Notes: generated from the letters alone by a model not told the origin. A stretch of 24,092 nucleotides of DNA from Bacillus sp. UNC41MFS5 (GCF_000686805.1 NZ_JMLP01000036.1:1-24092), one strand, 5' to 3'; shown: positions 16,378-23,439, counted from the first letter of the stretch. Made by a program: numbers and translations.

Positions 16378-16408
16378 GAGTATTGGCATTTAAAAATTAT
16401 CAATACTC
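16378..16408. promoter_or_regulatory. inverted repeat downstream of the monooxygenase-2 promoter
   Basis: GAGTATTG-N15-CAATACTC, 8-bp perfect arms. On the minus strand it lies about 30-60 nt downstream of the proposed -10 and 130 nt before the start codon, so it could be an operator or an mRNA hairpin. No T-tract follows, so it is not a terminator. Confidence 0.4.
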
Positions 16409-16437
16409 AGTAAACAGATATGATTAATCATAGTATG

Positions 16438-16467
16438 ATTATAGGATTCCAAAGAGAAATTTGTAAA
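16438..16467 (-). promoter_or_regulatory. promoter of monooxygenase copy 2
   Basis: Minus strand TTTACA (16462-16467), 18-nt spacer, TATAAT (16438-16443). The leader to the start codon is about 185 nt long. Confidence 0.55.
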
Positions 16468-16489
16468 ATTGAAAAAAATGAATAGTAAT

Positions 16490-16671
16490 TTCAAATATAT
16501 TGATAGTAAACGACTTGAATGATCGGATTCCAGTGGGTGGTCTAGGCACACGTTTTTTTCCGGCAACAAAGGCACAGCCGAAATAAATGCTGCCGATATT
16601 CACTAATGCTTCGACCAGTTTTACTTTTAACAGAGATATAAGTGATTGGATGGGTGCTCCTCTACTCCTGA
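16490..16671 (-). other. gene-free stretch with possible coding relic and truncated terminator
   Basis: Just past the PspA stop (16672) the minus strand shows AGAGGAGCACC, matching the 5' arm of the terminator that ends the other PspA copy (AGAGAAGCACC at 17931-17942), but the 3' arm is absent. Beyond it one minus-strand frame stays open without a start codon and reads protein-like (LVEALVNIGSIYFGCAFVAG, then KKRVPRPPTG). This may be the tail of a lost gene. A hairpin CGGCA/TGCCG with inner GGC/GCC covers 16561-16595 but has no T-tail in the needed direction. Confidence 0.3.
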
Positions 16672-17334
16672 TTAAAATGCGGCAGCTTTTTCATTCTTTA
16701 ATTTTTCAAGTTCCTTATTGAGTTCGTCATCGTTCACATATGCCATATCAAGCTGAGCTAATGGGCCCGCAAACTGATTGCCTGCTTGTACTTCTGCTTC
16801 CATCATTAAAATGCGATCTTCGGCATGGGCCACTCCTCTTGCAATATCATCCGTATTAAAGGAAACTGTTGCTTTTTGAATTTGTTTCATTGACTGTGCA
16901 ACATTCGCACGTGAAGCAAGCAAGATTTTCTTTTGCTGCAGTTGGTTATACTTTTCCTTCAGCTGGTTCAATTTTTCGATGAGGATTTGTGTTTGCCCCT
17001 TAAGCGACGCTAATTGCTCCTGATAGAGATGTAACTGCTTTTCATGGTTGAGCTTTTCCTGCACGGCAAGTTTGGCCATCTGCTCATCACCTTGTTCAAT
17101 AGCCAGTTTCGCCTGCCGAGTGCGCTTGTCCACTAAGGATTTGACTTCAGAAATAAGGGCCTCTTGTTTTTTCTCTACGAAAATTTGTCTTGCTAAAGCT
17201 TTCTGACCTTTGACGATTTCTTGTTCCATTTCCCTCGAATACTCATTTAGCATCGCAATCGGATCTTCGATTCCATCTAATAATCCATTAATATCCGCCT
17301 TTGCAATCGTCTTTAATCGTTTAAAAATACCCAT
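16672..17334 (-). CDS. PspA/IM30-family membrane-stress protein, copy B
   Basis: Membrane-associated coiled-coil protein of the phage-shock/Vipp1 (ESCRT-III-like) family that binds and stabilises stressed membranes. Start chosen at MGIFKRLK (220 aa), the family N-terminus, with GGAG ten nt upstream; an in-frame ATG three codons earlier lies right on the ribosome binding site. The N-terminal amphipathic helix (about 1-22, MGIFKRLKTIAKADINGLLD) and DPIAMLNEYSREMEQEI are classic PspA. Long coiled coil about 25-185, with the conserved ASRANVAQSMKQIQKATVSF region. The upstream membrane-protein gene ends one base before the start codon, so translation is probably coupled. It is a paralogue of the product at 17974-18651. 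Its downstream terminator looks truncated. Confidence 0.94.
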   Translation of the reverse strand: MGIFKRLKTIAKADINGLLDGIEDPIAMLNEYSREMEQEIVKGQKALARQIFVEKKQEALISEVKSLVDKRTRQAKLAIEQGDEQMAKLAVQEKLNHEKQLHLYQEQLASLKGQTQILIEKLNQLKEKYNQLQQKKILLASRANVAQSMKQIQKATVSFNTDDIARGVAHAEDRILMMEAEVQAGNQFAGPLAQLDMAYVNDDELNKELEKLKNEKAAAF

Positions 17335-17335
17335 T

Positions 17336-17746
17336 TTATACATTCTCCTTTTTTGTTAAAAGATTTTTTTCCCATTGATCTAATACACTTGCATTTTGGC
17401 TTGTTACCGGAATTTGTGAACCTGCCACAGAGGTGTTAATAAACTGTTTCATAGAAGAAGCTTTTGACTTCTTTCTAAGCCATCTTATTAATAGAACCAA
17501 AGCAGCTAGTCCAAGGATTAAGAAAAGCCAAGGGAATCCTCCGCCATGGTGAGCGCCATTCATCATCCCGTGGCCGCCGCTGCCAAAACCGCCGCGGTGT
17601 CCCATCATTCCACCAGGAACATGTCCATGAGGACCTCTAGCAAAAGCACTGCTCCCTCCTAGTAAAAAATGCAGTACGTTGATGACGAGTACCGTAGAGG
17701 CAACAATGACACCCCAGAAAATGCCCATTTTCACTTTTGTATTCAT
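17336..17746 (-). CDS. His/Gly-rich two-helix membrane protein, copy B
   Basis: 136-aa protein of unknown function. A first hydrophobic helix (about 8-31) ends in SSAFARG, which also resembles a signal-peptidase site, followed by a Gly/His/Met-rich segment (RGPHGHVPGGMMGHRGGF, about 37-68), a second helix (about 71-90), basic RWLRKKSK, and a cytosolic tail ending DQWEKNLLTKKENV. The His/Met-rich loop could bind metal or be a sensor segment facing outside; that is inference. The stop is one base from the PspA start. The same pairing occurs in the duplicate at 18653-19057, so the two products probably work together, this one perhaps tethering PspA. GGGAGA stands before the ATG. Confidence 0.88.
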   Translation of the reverse strand: MNTKVKMGIFWGVIVASTVLVINVLHFLLGGSSAFARGPHGHVPGGMMGHRGGFGSGGHGMMNGAHHGGGFPWLFLILGLAALVLLIRWLRKKSKASSMKQFINTSVAGSQIPVTSQNASVLDQWEKNLLTKKENV

Positions 17747-17795
17747 CTCGTTTATCTCCCTTCGTAATCTGATGAAATGAATATTAATTGAGTTT

Positions 17796-17815
17796 GGTGA
17801 AAACTTGGTGAAAAA
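17796..17815 (-). promoter_or_regulatory. direct-repeat box upstream of operon copy B
   Basis: The minus strand reads TTTCACCAAGTTTTCACC: two TTTCACC repeats 11 bp apart (one helical turn), about 50 nt before the start codon. The same box is conserved at 19108-19125 before copy A. Spacing and position suggest an OmpR-type response-regulator site next to a promoter without a clear -35; TAATAT lies just downstream. Confidence 0.5.
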
Positions 17816-17848
17816 GGGAGCCTATTTTTAAAATCTATCAATTTTTTT

Positions 17849-17877
17849 GGGGCCATAGTGACGGTTCTCCTGGCTCC
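17849..17877. repeat. short dispersed repeat, hairpin-forming copy
   Basis: GGGGCCA and TGGCTCC arms (17849-17855, 17871-17877) enclose TAGTGACGGTTCTCC. The core GCCATAGTGACGGT matches GCCACAGGGACGGT at 2836-2850. It sits between the two PspA operon copies. Confidence 0.45.
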
Positions 17878-17923
17878 AATGAGACTTGTGGTTACCACCA
17901 GAACCATCCCTATGGTTTCCTCC

Positions 17924-17966
17924 AAATATAAAGAGAAGCACCAGCCTAATTGGCGGTGCTTCTCTT
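17924..17966 (-). terminator. terminator of PspA operon copy A
   Basis: 12-bp perfect stem AAGAGAAGCACC/GGTGCTTCTCTT (17931-17942 with 17955-17966) with a further GCC/GGC inside, followed on the minus strand by TTTATATTT. It begins 8 bp past the stop at 17974. Confidence 0.88.
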
Positions 17967-17973
17967 CCTTCAA

Positions 17974-18651
17974 TTAAAATGCTGCCACTTTCTCTTTTTC
18001 ACCTTTTAATTTTTCGAGTTCCTTAGTGAGCTCTTCCTCGCTCACATAGCTATTGTATGCCGCGTCAAACTGAGCTAACGGAGCCGAAAACTGATTGCCT
18101 GCCTGTACTTCTGCTTCCATCAATAAGATCCGCTCTTCCGCACGAGCCACTCCTCTTGATATATCATCCGTATTGAAAGAGACCGTCACTTTTTGAATCT
18201 GTTTCATGGACTGAGCGACATTCGCACGTGATGCCAACAAGATTTTCTTTTGCTGCATTTGGTTGTACGTTTCCTTAAGCTCGTCCAATTTTTCGACGAG
18301 GATTTGCGTTTGCCCCTTAATGGAAGCTAATTGGTCTACATATAGTTGCAACTGGTTTTCTTTGCTGAGCTTTTCTTGCACTGCTAGTTTGGCCATCGCC
18401 TCGTCACCTTGTTCAAGTGCTAGTTTCGCCTGGTGAGTACGCTTATCCACCAAGGATTTAGTCTCATTGATCAGTGCTTCTTGCTTTTTCTCTACAAAAA
18501 TTTGCCGAGCTAATGCATTCTGACCTTTAACAATTTCTTGTTCCATTTCTCTTGAATACTCATTTAACATCGCAATTGGATCTTCAATCCCATCTAATAA
18601 TCCATTAATGTCGGCCTTTGCAATCGTCTTTAATCGTTTAAAAATACCCAT
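17974..18651 (-). CDS. PspA/IM30-family membrane-stress protein, copy A
   Basis: 225-aa PspA-family protein, highly similar to copy B along its whole length (same N-terminal MGIFKRLKTIAKADINGLLD helix and ASRANVAQSMKQIQK block). Start at MGIFK for the same reason as in copy B: GGAG lies ten nt upstream and an ATG three codons earlier sits on the ribosome binding site. Differences from copy B are scattered in the coiled coil, and the C-terminus is slightly longer (AAYNSYVSEEELTKELEKL, ending EKEKVAAF). It follows the partner membrane-protein gene by one base and ends in a complete terminator, so copy A is the first and better-preserved operon. Expected to be soluble and membrane-peripheral on the cytoplasmic side. 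Confidence 0.94.
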   Translation of the reverse strand: MGIFKRLKTIAKADINGLLDGIEDPIAMLNEYSREMEQEIVKGQNALARQIFVEKKQEALINETKSLVDKRTHQAKLALEQGDEAMAKLAVQEKLSKENQLQLYVDQLASIKGQTQILVEKLDELKETYNQMQQKKILLASRANVAQSMKQIQKVTVSFNTDDISRGVARAEERILLMEAEVQAGNQFSAPLAQFDAAYNSYVSEEELTKELEKLKGEKEKVAAF

Positions 18652-18652
18652 G

Positions 18653-19057
18653 TTATTCATTCTCCTTTTTAGTTAAAATGTTTTTTTCCCATTGATCCAA
18701 AACGCTAGCATTTTGGTTGGTTACCGGTATATGCGAACCTACTACAGAGGTGTCAATAAACTGTTTCATAGATGAAGTTTTCGATTTCTTTCTAAGCCAT
18801 CTTACTAAAAGAACTAGAACAGCTAGTCCAATAATAAGGAAGAGCCAAGGGAATCCTCCGCCATGGTGAGCGCCATGCATCATCTCCTGGCCTCCGCCAA
18901 ATCCGCCGCGCTGACCCATTTGACCAGCCCCATGTCCATGGGGACCTCTAGCGAAAGCACTGCTCCCGCCTAGAAGAGCGTGGAGTAAGTTGATCACCAG
19001 TACAGTAGAAGTAACGATGATACTCCAGAAAATACCCTTTTTTACTTTTGAATTCAT
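18653..19057 (-). CDS. His/Gly-rich two-helix membrane protein, copy A
   Basis: 134-aa paralogue of the product at 17336-17746. Helix 1 about 8-31, SSAFARG (32-38), His/Gly/Met/Gln-rich segment (39-68, including HGAHHGGGFPW), helix 2 about 70-86, then RWLRKKSK and a conserved tail (SSMKQFIDTSVVGSHIPVT, VLDQWEKNILTKKEN). The hydrophobic parts and the tail are better conserved between copies than the loop. AAAGGAGG lies nine nt before the ATG, a stronger site than in copy B. It is first in operon copy A, with its stop one base before the PspA start. Function unknown; a membrane partner or stress sensor for PspA is the natural guess. Confidence 0.88.
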   Translation of the reverse strand: MNSKVKKGIFWSIIVTSTVLVINLLHALLGGSSAFARGPHGHGAGQMGQRGGFGGGQEMMHGAHHGGGFPWLFLIIGLAVLVLLVRWLRKKSKTSSMKQFIDTSVVGSHIPVTNQNASVLDQWEKNILTKKENE

Positions 19058-19107
19058 TTCTTATAACCTCCTTTCGTTATCTGATGTAATGAATATTAAT
19101 AGAGAAT

Positions 19108-19125
19108 GGTGAAAACTTGGTGAAA
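19108..19125 (-). promoter_or_regulatory. direct-repeat box upstream of operon copy A
   Basis: TTTCACCAAGTTTTCACC on the minus strand, identical in core to 17796-17815 and likewise about 50 nt before the start codon, with TAATAT downstream. Conservation in otherwise diverging upstream DNA supports a regulatory role. Confidence 0.5.
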
Positions 19126-19137
19126 GGAGAAACTATT

Positions 19138-19184
19138 AAAAAAAAATCCACAGGTAAGGTTCCCTGACCAACTGAGATCCGTGG
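19138..19184 (-). terminator. possible terminator upstream of PspA operon copy A
   Basis: Minus strand CCACGG...CCTGTGG (19179-19184 with 19148-19154; one G-U and a small bulge), inner GGT/ACC, followed by ATTTTTTTT. It would shield the operon from read-through. The stem is imperfect, so confidence is moderate. Confidence 0.4.
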
Positions 19185-19255
19185 CGACTCCCAGATGGTA
19201 CTGACTTCATCCCAATATCTTAATCTTTGAATATATAAGAATTTATACCTATTAG

Positions 19256-19285
19256 TTGTGCCTTTTTTACCAAAAAAAGGCACAA
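19256..19285. repeat. perfect 13-bp inverted repeat
   Basis: TTGTGCCTTTTTT (19256-19268) pairs with AAAAAAGGCACAA (19273-19285) around a four-base loop. It lies about 75 bp before the plus-strand gene at 19359. No T-tract follows on either side beyond the arms, so it is either an unusual bidirectional stop or an operator. Nothing else is evident in 19186-19358. Confidence 0.5.
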
Positions 19286-19358
19286 AAAGAGGAAATAGAG
19301 GGGGCTATGAAGAAATTATGATTATATAACATATTTATTTTTTGGGGGAAATGGCGCC

Positions 19359-19901
19359 ATGAGACAAAGCCGACAATATAAATCTCCATATGCAGCAATG
19401 TTGTGGTCAAGTGTTTTACCAGGATTCGGGCAATTTTACAATAAGGAATATATTGTTGGGGCTGTGTTGATTGGCATGGAATTTGTAGTGAATTTGAACT
19501 CAAATCTGAATCTATCTCTAATCGACTCATTTATCGGGGATAGGAATTCAGCCCATCACGTAATTGATTATAGATGGGCGCTATTTTACCCATCCCTGTA
19601 CGGTTATGCCATTTGGCAAGCATTTAATGCAGCAATAGCCAATAATCATAAGATGATTGGGAAAGATGCGGACCAAAGGACATATTTGTCTGGCTTTTTT
19701 ATTGGAATGGTATTAGGCATGGATTTCGGATTATTTTGGCATGACTCTAGCTTTATCACACATTATACTGTTATCAGATTTTTGGATTACCCTGTCTTTA
19801 ACGGACTCGCATTTGGGTTGTTAATTGGAATCTTGGGACATATCATGGAAAATAAGGTTTATCGAAAACAAAAAGAACATCTTATAGCAGGTAGTAAATA
19901 G
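19359..19901 (+). CDS. membrane protein of unknown function
   Basis: 180-aa protein I do not recognise by name. It opens with SPYAAMLWSSVLPGFGQFYN, a pattern seen in TM2-like and related small membrane proteins (a turn with Pro-Gly-x-Gly-x-x-Tyr between two hydrophobic stretches). Four to five hydrophobic segments: about 11-23, 30-46, 73-92 (LFYPSLYGYAIWQAF), 110-126 and 146-163. A short polar loop (DRNSAHHVIDYR) follows the second segment, and the end is basic (ENKVYRKQKEH). GGGGGAAA lies about 10 nt before the ATG. It is the only plus-strand gene between the PspA and RND regions and seems to be a single-gene unit. Coding status is well supported by length and hydrophobic periodicity; function is unknown. 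Confidence 0.8.
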   Translation: MRQSRQYKSPYAAMLWSSVLPGFGQFYNKEYIVGAVLIGMEFVVNLNSNLNLSLIDSFIGDRNSAHHVIDYRWALFYPSLYGYAIWQAFNAAIANNHKMIGKDADQRTYLSGFFIGMVLGMDFGLFWHDSSFITHYTVIRFLDYPVFNGLAFGLLIGILGHIMENKVYRKQKEHLIAGSK

Positions 19902-19924
19902 GACATAATGTTTCCTCCCCTTTA

Positions 19925-19950
19925 AGAAGTGAGTTCCATTTACCACTTCT
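19925..19950 (+). terminator. weak hairpin after the 19359 gene
   Basis: AGAAGTG/CACTTCT arms (19925-19931 with 19944-19950), 23 bp past the stop codon. The tail CAATTCTATAA is poor in T, so this is only a possible terminator. Confidence 0.35.
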
Positions 19951-19967
19951 CAATTCTATAACCTCTC

Positions 19968-20169
19968 TTGGCTACCTTTCCTTCTCTTTCTTTATCACTT
20001 CGGGCGTCTATACCCCCTATTGACTACCTTCCCTTCTCTTTCTTTATCGCTTCGGGCGTCTATACCCCCTATTGACTACCTTCCCTTCTCTTTTTTCATC
20101 GCTTCGGGCGTCTATACCCCCTATTGACTACCTTCCCTTCTCTTTTTTCATCGCCTCAGTCGTCTATAA
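19968..20169. repeat. 52-bp tandem repeat, about four units
   Basis: Units start at 19968, 20020, 20072 and 20124, exactly 52 bp apart. Each runs TTGACTACCTTCCCTTCTCT, a TTTC/TTTTTTC segment, ATCGCTTCGGGCG, then TCTATACCCCCTA. Units 2 and 3 are almost identical; unit 1 has small changes and unit 4 degrades after ATCGCCTCAGTCGTCTATA. The period is not a multiple of three and no open frame uses it, so it is non-coding. It lies between two convergent genes. Confidence 0.92.
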
Positions 20170-20190
20170 AGAAAAATCTCCCTAGCAATC

Positions 20191-20224
20191 AAAAAAAGTG
20201 TCCTCCATCATACGATGAAGGACA
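20191..20224 (-). terminator. terminator of the RND permease gene
   Basis: Minus strand TGTCCTTCATC-GTAT-GATGGAGGACA-like stem (20199-20224; 10 paired bases with one mismatch), followed by CTTTTTTT (20191-20198). It begins about 20 bp past the stop codon. Confidence 0.8.
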
Positions 20225-20242
20225 AAATTAACCAATTTGAGT

Positions 20243-20255
20243 GGTGTCAGGCACC
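20243..20255. repeat. dispersed repeat GGTGTCAGGCACC containing a stop codon
   Basis: Second of three copies. Read on the minus strand, GGTGCCTGACACC supplies the last two codons (Gly, Ala) and the TGA stop of the RND gene, so the repeat forms the gene's 3' end. Confidence 0.75.
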
Positions 20256-23200
20256 AGCTTTCGCTGTCTCCCTCTCCCCACCAACATCCACGCGTTTCTT
20301 TCCTATTCTCCCTTTAATCGACTTCATCACATGGTACGTAGTCGGTACAATTACCAAGGTTAATAGTGTCGACGTCAATAATCCCGAGATAACCACAATC
20401 GCTAGGGATCTTGAAATTAAGCCACCTTCACTAGATAGGGCCAATGGCAGTAAGGCACCAATCGTGGCGAGTGCTGTCATGAGAATCGGACGAAGACGAG
20501 TTTTTCCGGCTTCGAGCAGAGCTGATTTGATTTCCATGCCTTTCTTCTCGTTCTGTTTCACGCGCTCCATCAACACAATCGCATTCGTGACCACAATTCC
20601 TATTAACATCAAAAATCCAACTAAAGCAGGCATCCCTAGTGCTTGGTTCGTCACATACAATCCTAATAACCCGCCCGAAAACAAGAATGGCAACGAAGAT
20701 AGAATCGCCACAGGCATTAACATATTCCCGAACGCGACAAGCATCACGATAAACACAAGTACAACGGCAACACCCATCGCCAACATCATATTCGTAAATC
20801 CTTCATTCATCGCTTGTGCTTGACCTTCGGAACGGACGTTCACTCCACTTGGTAAATCAATACTTTTCAGTCGTTTGTCTACTGCAGCTTGAACACCTGA
20901 CGAATTATCCGTCGTGATTCGACCCGTCACCTGCACATATTGCTGCTGATTTAAGCGGTACAACGCAGACGGACTTGGAGCTTTTTTGAGGCTGGCCACT
21001 TCGGAAAGGCTGACTTGCTGCCCCATCGGATTGGTCAATTTTTGATTCATAATATCAGCAATAGAATCCACCGAACCTCCATCCAATAACAAATTCAAAC
21101 TTGTAGTTTTTCCCTCTACTTGCATATCTCCCACACGTTCACCTGCAATCAGTTCCCGAACAAATCCGGCAACCATGATCGGGCTTAAGCCTTTTTCCGC
21201 TGCTTTCGTATCATTGATATCCAATTGCAACTGTTCCTTCACACCAGAAAGATTAGATTCGACATTTTCTAAGCCATCGATGTTTTTAATTTTATCCGTG
21301 ATCAGCTTCCCTGCGTTCTCTAAATCCTTGGCATTCCCGCCCTCCACAATTAGGGCTATACCACTCGTTCCAACAATCCCAACAGGCGCAAGAGCCACCT
21401 GCATCTCACCGTTAAGATTCTCCACTTCCGTTCTTACCCTTTTTTCAAAACTAGAAGTTTGTCCCTTTGTGGTACCATCCACTAGATCAATCGAAAAACG
21501 AATATGTTCCCCATTCACAATCGTTTGCGTATGTTTAATCTGCTTTTCCCCTTTTAAAATTTCTTCGATATTACCCGCGATCAGGTTTGCTTTTTCCAGT
21601 GAAGTTCCCTCTGGTAAATCAGCGGTTAAGCGATAGGAGACCGCTTTTTCCTGCGGTAAAAAGTTCTTCGGTATCATCGGGACTAATGCCAATGATCCAG
21701 CAAACATGACCAAGGCCAGCACAATCGTTAAAGCCCGTTTATTTAAGACCCATGTAAGAGTATTCTTATAGGCTTTTTGAAAGATAGATTCTTTTTCCTC
21801 TTTCGGTTTAATACGAAGTAGGAATAACTTGGCGAGCAATGGCACGACGGTCAACGAAACAATCAGTGAAAACGCCAGCGCCACGATGACCGTAATCCCA
21901 AATGGAGCAAAGAAACGTCCGATAATCCCTGGAACAAAGGAAAGCGGACCGAAAACGGCAATGGTCGTAAGTGTGGAGGACGTAATCGCTCCCCCCACTT
22001 CTTTGGCTGCCGTAAGCACCATTTTTTCATCACGTTTTGTGCTTGTTAAGGTTCGGCGGTACACATTTTCAATGACAACAATCGAATCATCAATGACACG
22101 ACCGACGGCTACCGCGATTCCCGCTAGTGTCATCATGTTTAAACTATAGCCAAAATATTTCAAGGTAATCATTGAGGCTAAAATCGATAGCGGAATGGAA
22201 AGAACAGCGACAATCGTTGCCCTGATATTACGAAGGAATAGGAACGTAACCAGCACCGCAAACAAGGTTCCAAGCAACACTTCCCTCAGCATTCCATCGA
22301 CAGATGTTTTCACTTCTTTGGATGTATCATATAACTTCGTTAATGTGTATCCAGCTGGAAGGTTTAATTCATCGAGCTTTTCTTTGGCCTGCCCCACCAC
22401 TTCAACGGTATTAGAACCGGCCTGTGCTTTCATCTCAACCAGAACCGCTGGCTTTTCATTTAAGCGCGTATAGACCGTTTCTTTTTTATTGCGATAAGAA
22501 ACGTCCGCAATCTCCGACATCTTTACTTTTTGAACTCCATTTGGTCCTTGAGACAAAATTTGAATATTCTCTACATCACCGACAGAATCCAGCTTGAAAT
22601 CAGCTTGCACATTCAAGGTTTTATCGTCCACATTTACTTGACCAGCTGGGAATGAAAAATGATGCGCTAAAAACGTTTGCTTGACGGTCTCATAGGTAAT
22701 TCCATGCTGCTTCATCTTTTCAGCATCCAGCTTTACCGCGACTTCCTTTTCCGTTTCACCCGAGATATCAATCGTTCCCACTCCGTCGATACCAGTCAAT
22801 GCTGGTTTAATTCGTTCATTGATGTATTCGGTCAAGTCGGATTGATTGGCTGAATTCGATGACAGAGCAAATGTAAAAACCGGCATCGCAGACGGACCGT
22901 CTTTGAGGATTTGAGGTTTTTCTGCTCCTGCTGGCAGTTGGATTGAAGCGACGGCGGTCGTGACATCCTTTTCCGCTTCATCCATATCCTTGCTCATCTC
23001 AAATTCAAGAATCCCCACGACCATATTACTGTGCGCTTCAATATACAAATTATCTAGTTTCTTTATTCCCGATAACGTGTTTTCTAACGGCTTGCCTACA
23101 TCCTCTAAACCCTGTTCAGGAGTCGCTCCAAGATATGGAACCTGCACGATGATATAAGGAATGTCGACATTCGGCATCGATTCCATCTTCATCGTTTTGA

Positions 23201-23288
23201 CTGAATAGACTCCCCCTGCAATCACCATCAACATGGCGATGAAAATAACCCCCGCATTCTTTAACGAAAACTTAATCCAAGATTTCAT
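20247..23288 (-). CDS. RND-family efflux permease (HAE1/SwrC-like)
   Basis: Proton-driven membrane exporter; Gram-positive members such as Bacillus SwrC (YerP) export lipopeptides and other amphiphiles. Length 1013 aa, about normal. Topology is the duplicated RND plan: helix 1 (about 10-28), large extracellular loop (about 35-335) beginning ESMPNVDIPYIIVQVPYLGATPEQ, helices 2-6 (about 335-480), helix 7 near 520, a second large loop, and helices 8-12 to the end. The proton-relay aspartates are Asp400 and Asp401 in GRVIDDSIVVIENVYR. The second half contains LVAFGNMLMPVAILSS and LVGFLMLIGIVVTNAIVLMERV. GGAGGGG lies ten nt before the ATG. No membrane-fusion or outer-membrane partner is nearby, as expected in a Gram-positive. 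The C-terminal KAGA and stop codon overlap a dispersed repeat. Confidence 0.95.
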   Translation of the reverse strand: MKSWIKFSLKNAGVIFIAMLMVIAGGVYSVKTMKMESMPNVDIPYIIVQVPYLGATPEQGLEDVGKPLENTLSGIKKLDNLYIEAHSNMVVGILEFEMSKDMDEAEKDVTTAVASIQLPAGAEKPQILKDGPSAMPVFTFALSSNSANQSDLTEYINERIKPALTGIDGVGTIDISGETEKEVAVKLDAEKMKQHGITYETVKQTFLAHHFSFPAGQVNVDDKTLNVQADFKLDSVGDVENIQILSQGPNGVQKVKMSEIADVSYRNKKETVYTRLNEKPAVLVEMKAQAGSNTVEVVGQAKEKLDELNLPAGYTLTKLYDTSKEVKTSVDGMLREVLLGTLFAVLVTFLFLRNIRATIVAVLSIPLSILASMITLKYFGYSLNMMTLAGIAVAVGRVIDDSIVVIENVYRRTLTSTKRDEKMVLTAAKEVGGAITSSTLTTIAVFGPLSFVPGIIGRFFAPFGITVIVALAFSLIVSLTVVPLLAKLFLLRIKPKEEKESIFQKAYKNTLTWVLNKRALTIVLALVMFAGSLALVPMIPKNFLPQEKAVSYRLTADLPEGTSLEKANLIAGNIEEILKGEKQIKHTQTIVNGEHIRFSIDLVDGTTKGQTSSFEKRVRTEVENLNGEMQVALAPVGIVGTSGIALIVEGGNAKDLENAGKLITDKIKNIDGLENVESNLSGVKEQLQLDINDTKAAEKGLSPIMVAGFVRELIAGERVGDMQVEGKTTSLNLLLDGGSVDSIADIMNQKLTNPMGQQVSLSEVASLKKAPSPSALYRLNQQQYVQVTGRITTDNSSGVQAAVDKRLKSIDLPSGVNVRSEGQAQAMNEGFTNMMLAMGVAVVLVFIVMLVAFGNMLMPVAILSSLPFLFSGGLLGLYVTNQALGMPALVGFLMLIGIVVTNAIVLMERVKQNEKKGMEIKSALLEAGKTRLRPILMTALATIGALLPLALSSEGGLISRSLAIVVISGLLTSTLLTLVIVPTTYHVMKSIKGRIGKKRVDVGGERETAKAGA

Positions 23289-23380
23289 TTCTCTTTTCCC
23301 CTCCGCAATATAAGTACTTTTTCAGTTTAACTATTTTCCCAACCTACTAAACTCGCTTTCTGGTTCTTTTTACCTTTTTT

Positions 23381-23386
23381 ATTATA
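23381..23386 (-). promoter_or_regulatory. possible -10 of the RND gene promoter
   Basis: TATAAT on the minus strand about 90 nt before the RND start codon. No recognisable -35 lies at 16-18 nt, which would fit an activated or repressed promoter. Confidence 0.35.
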
Positions 23387-23439
23387 GTTTTTCCATCCTA
23401 CCGCCAACATCGGGCAGTTGGTGTAATCTCAACTAAGAC

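Noticed and set aside
16390..16575. 61-codon minus-strand frame before the second monooxygenase
   Set aside because: It covers the proposed promoter of that gene and has atypical composition with no ribosome binding site.
17752..17973. Open frame of 73 codons between the PspA operon copies
   Set aside because: It runs over the copy A terminator, a dispersed repeat and the copy B regulatory box, has no membrane or domain pattern, and is explained by those elements.
17336..19057. The His-rich proteins as metal-efflux or nickel-binding proteins
   Set aside because: The His/Gly/Met loop alone is not diagnostic, and no metal transporter genes or regulator are adjacent; left as unknown PspA partners.
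19968..20169. The tandem array as a CRISPR
   Set aside because: The whole 52-bp unit repeats; there are no unique spacers between repeats and no cas genes.
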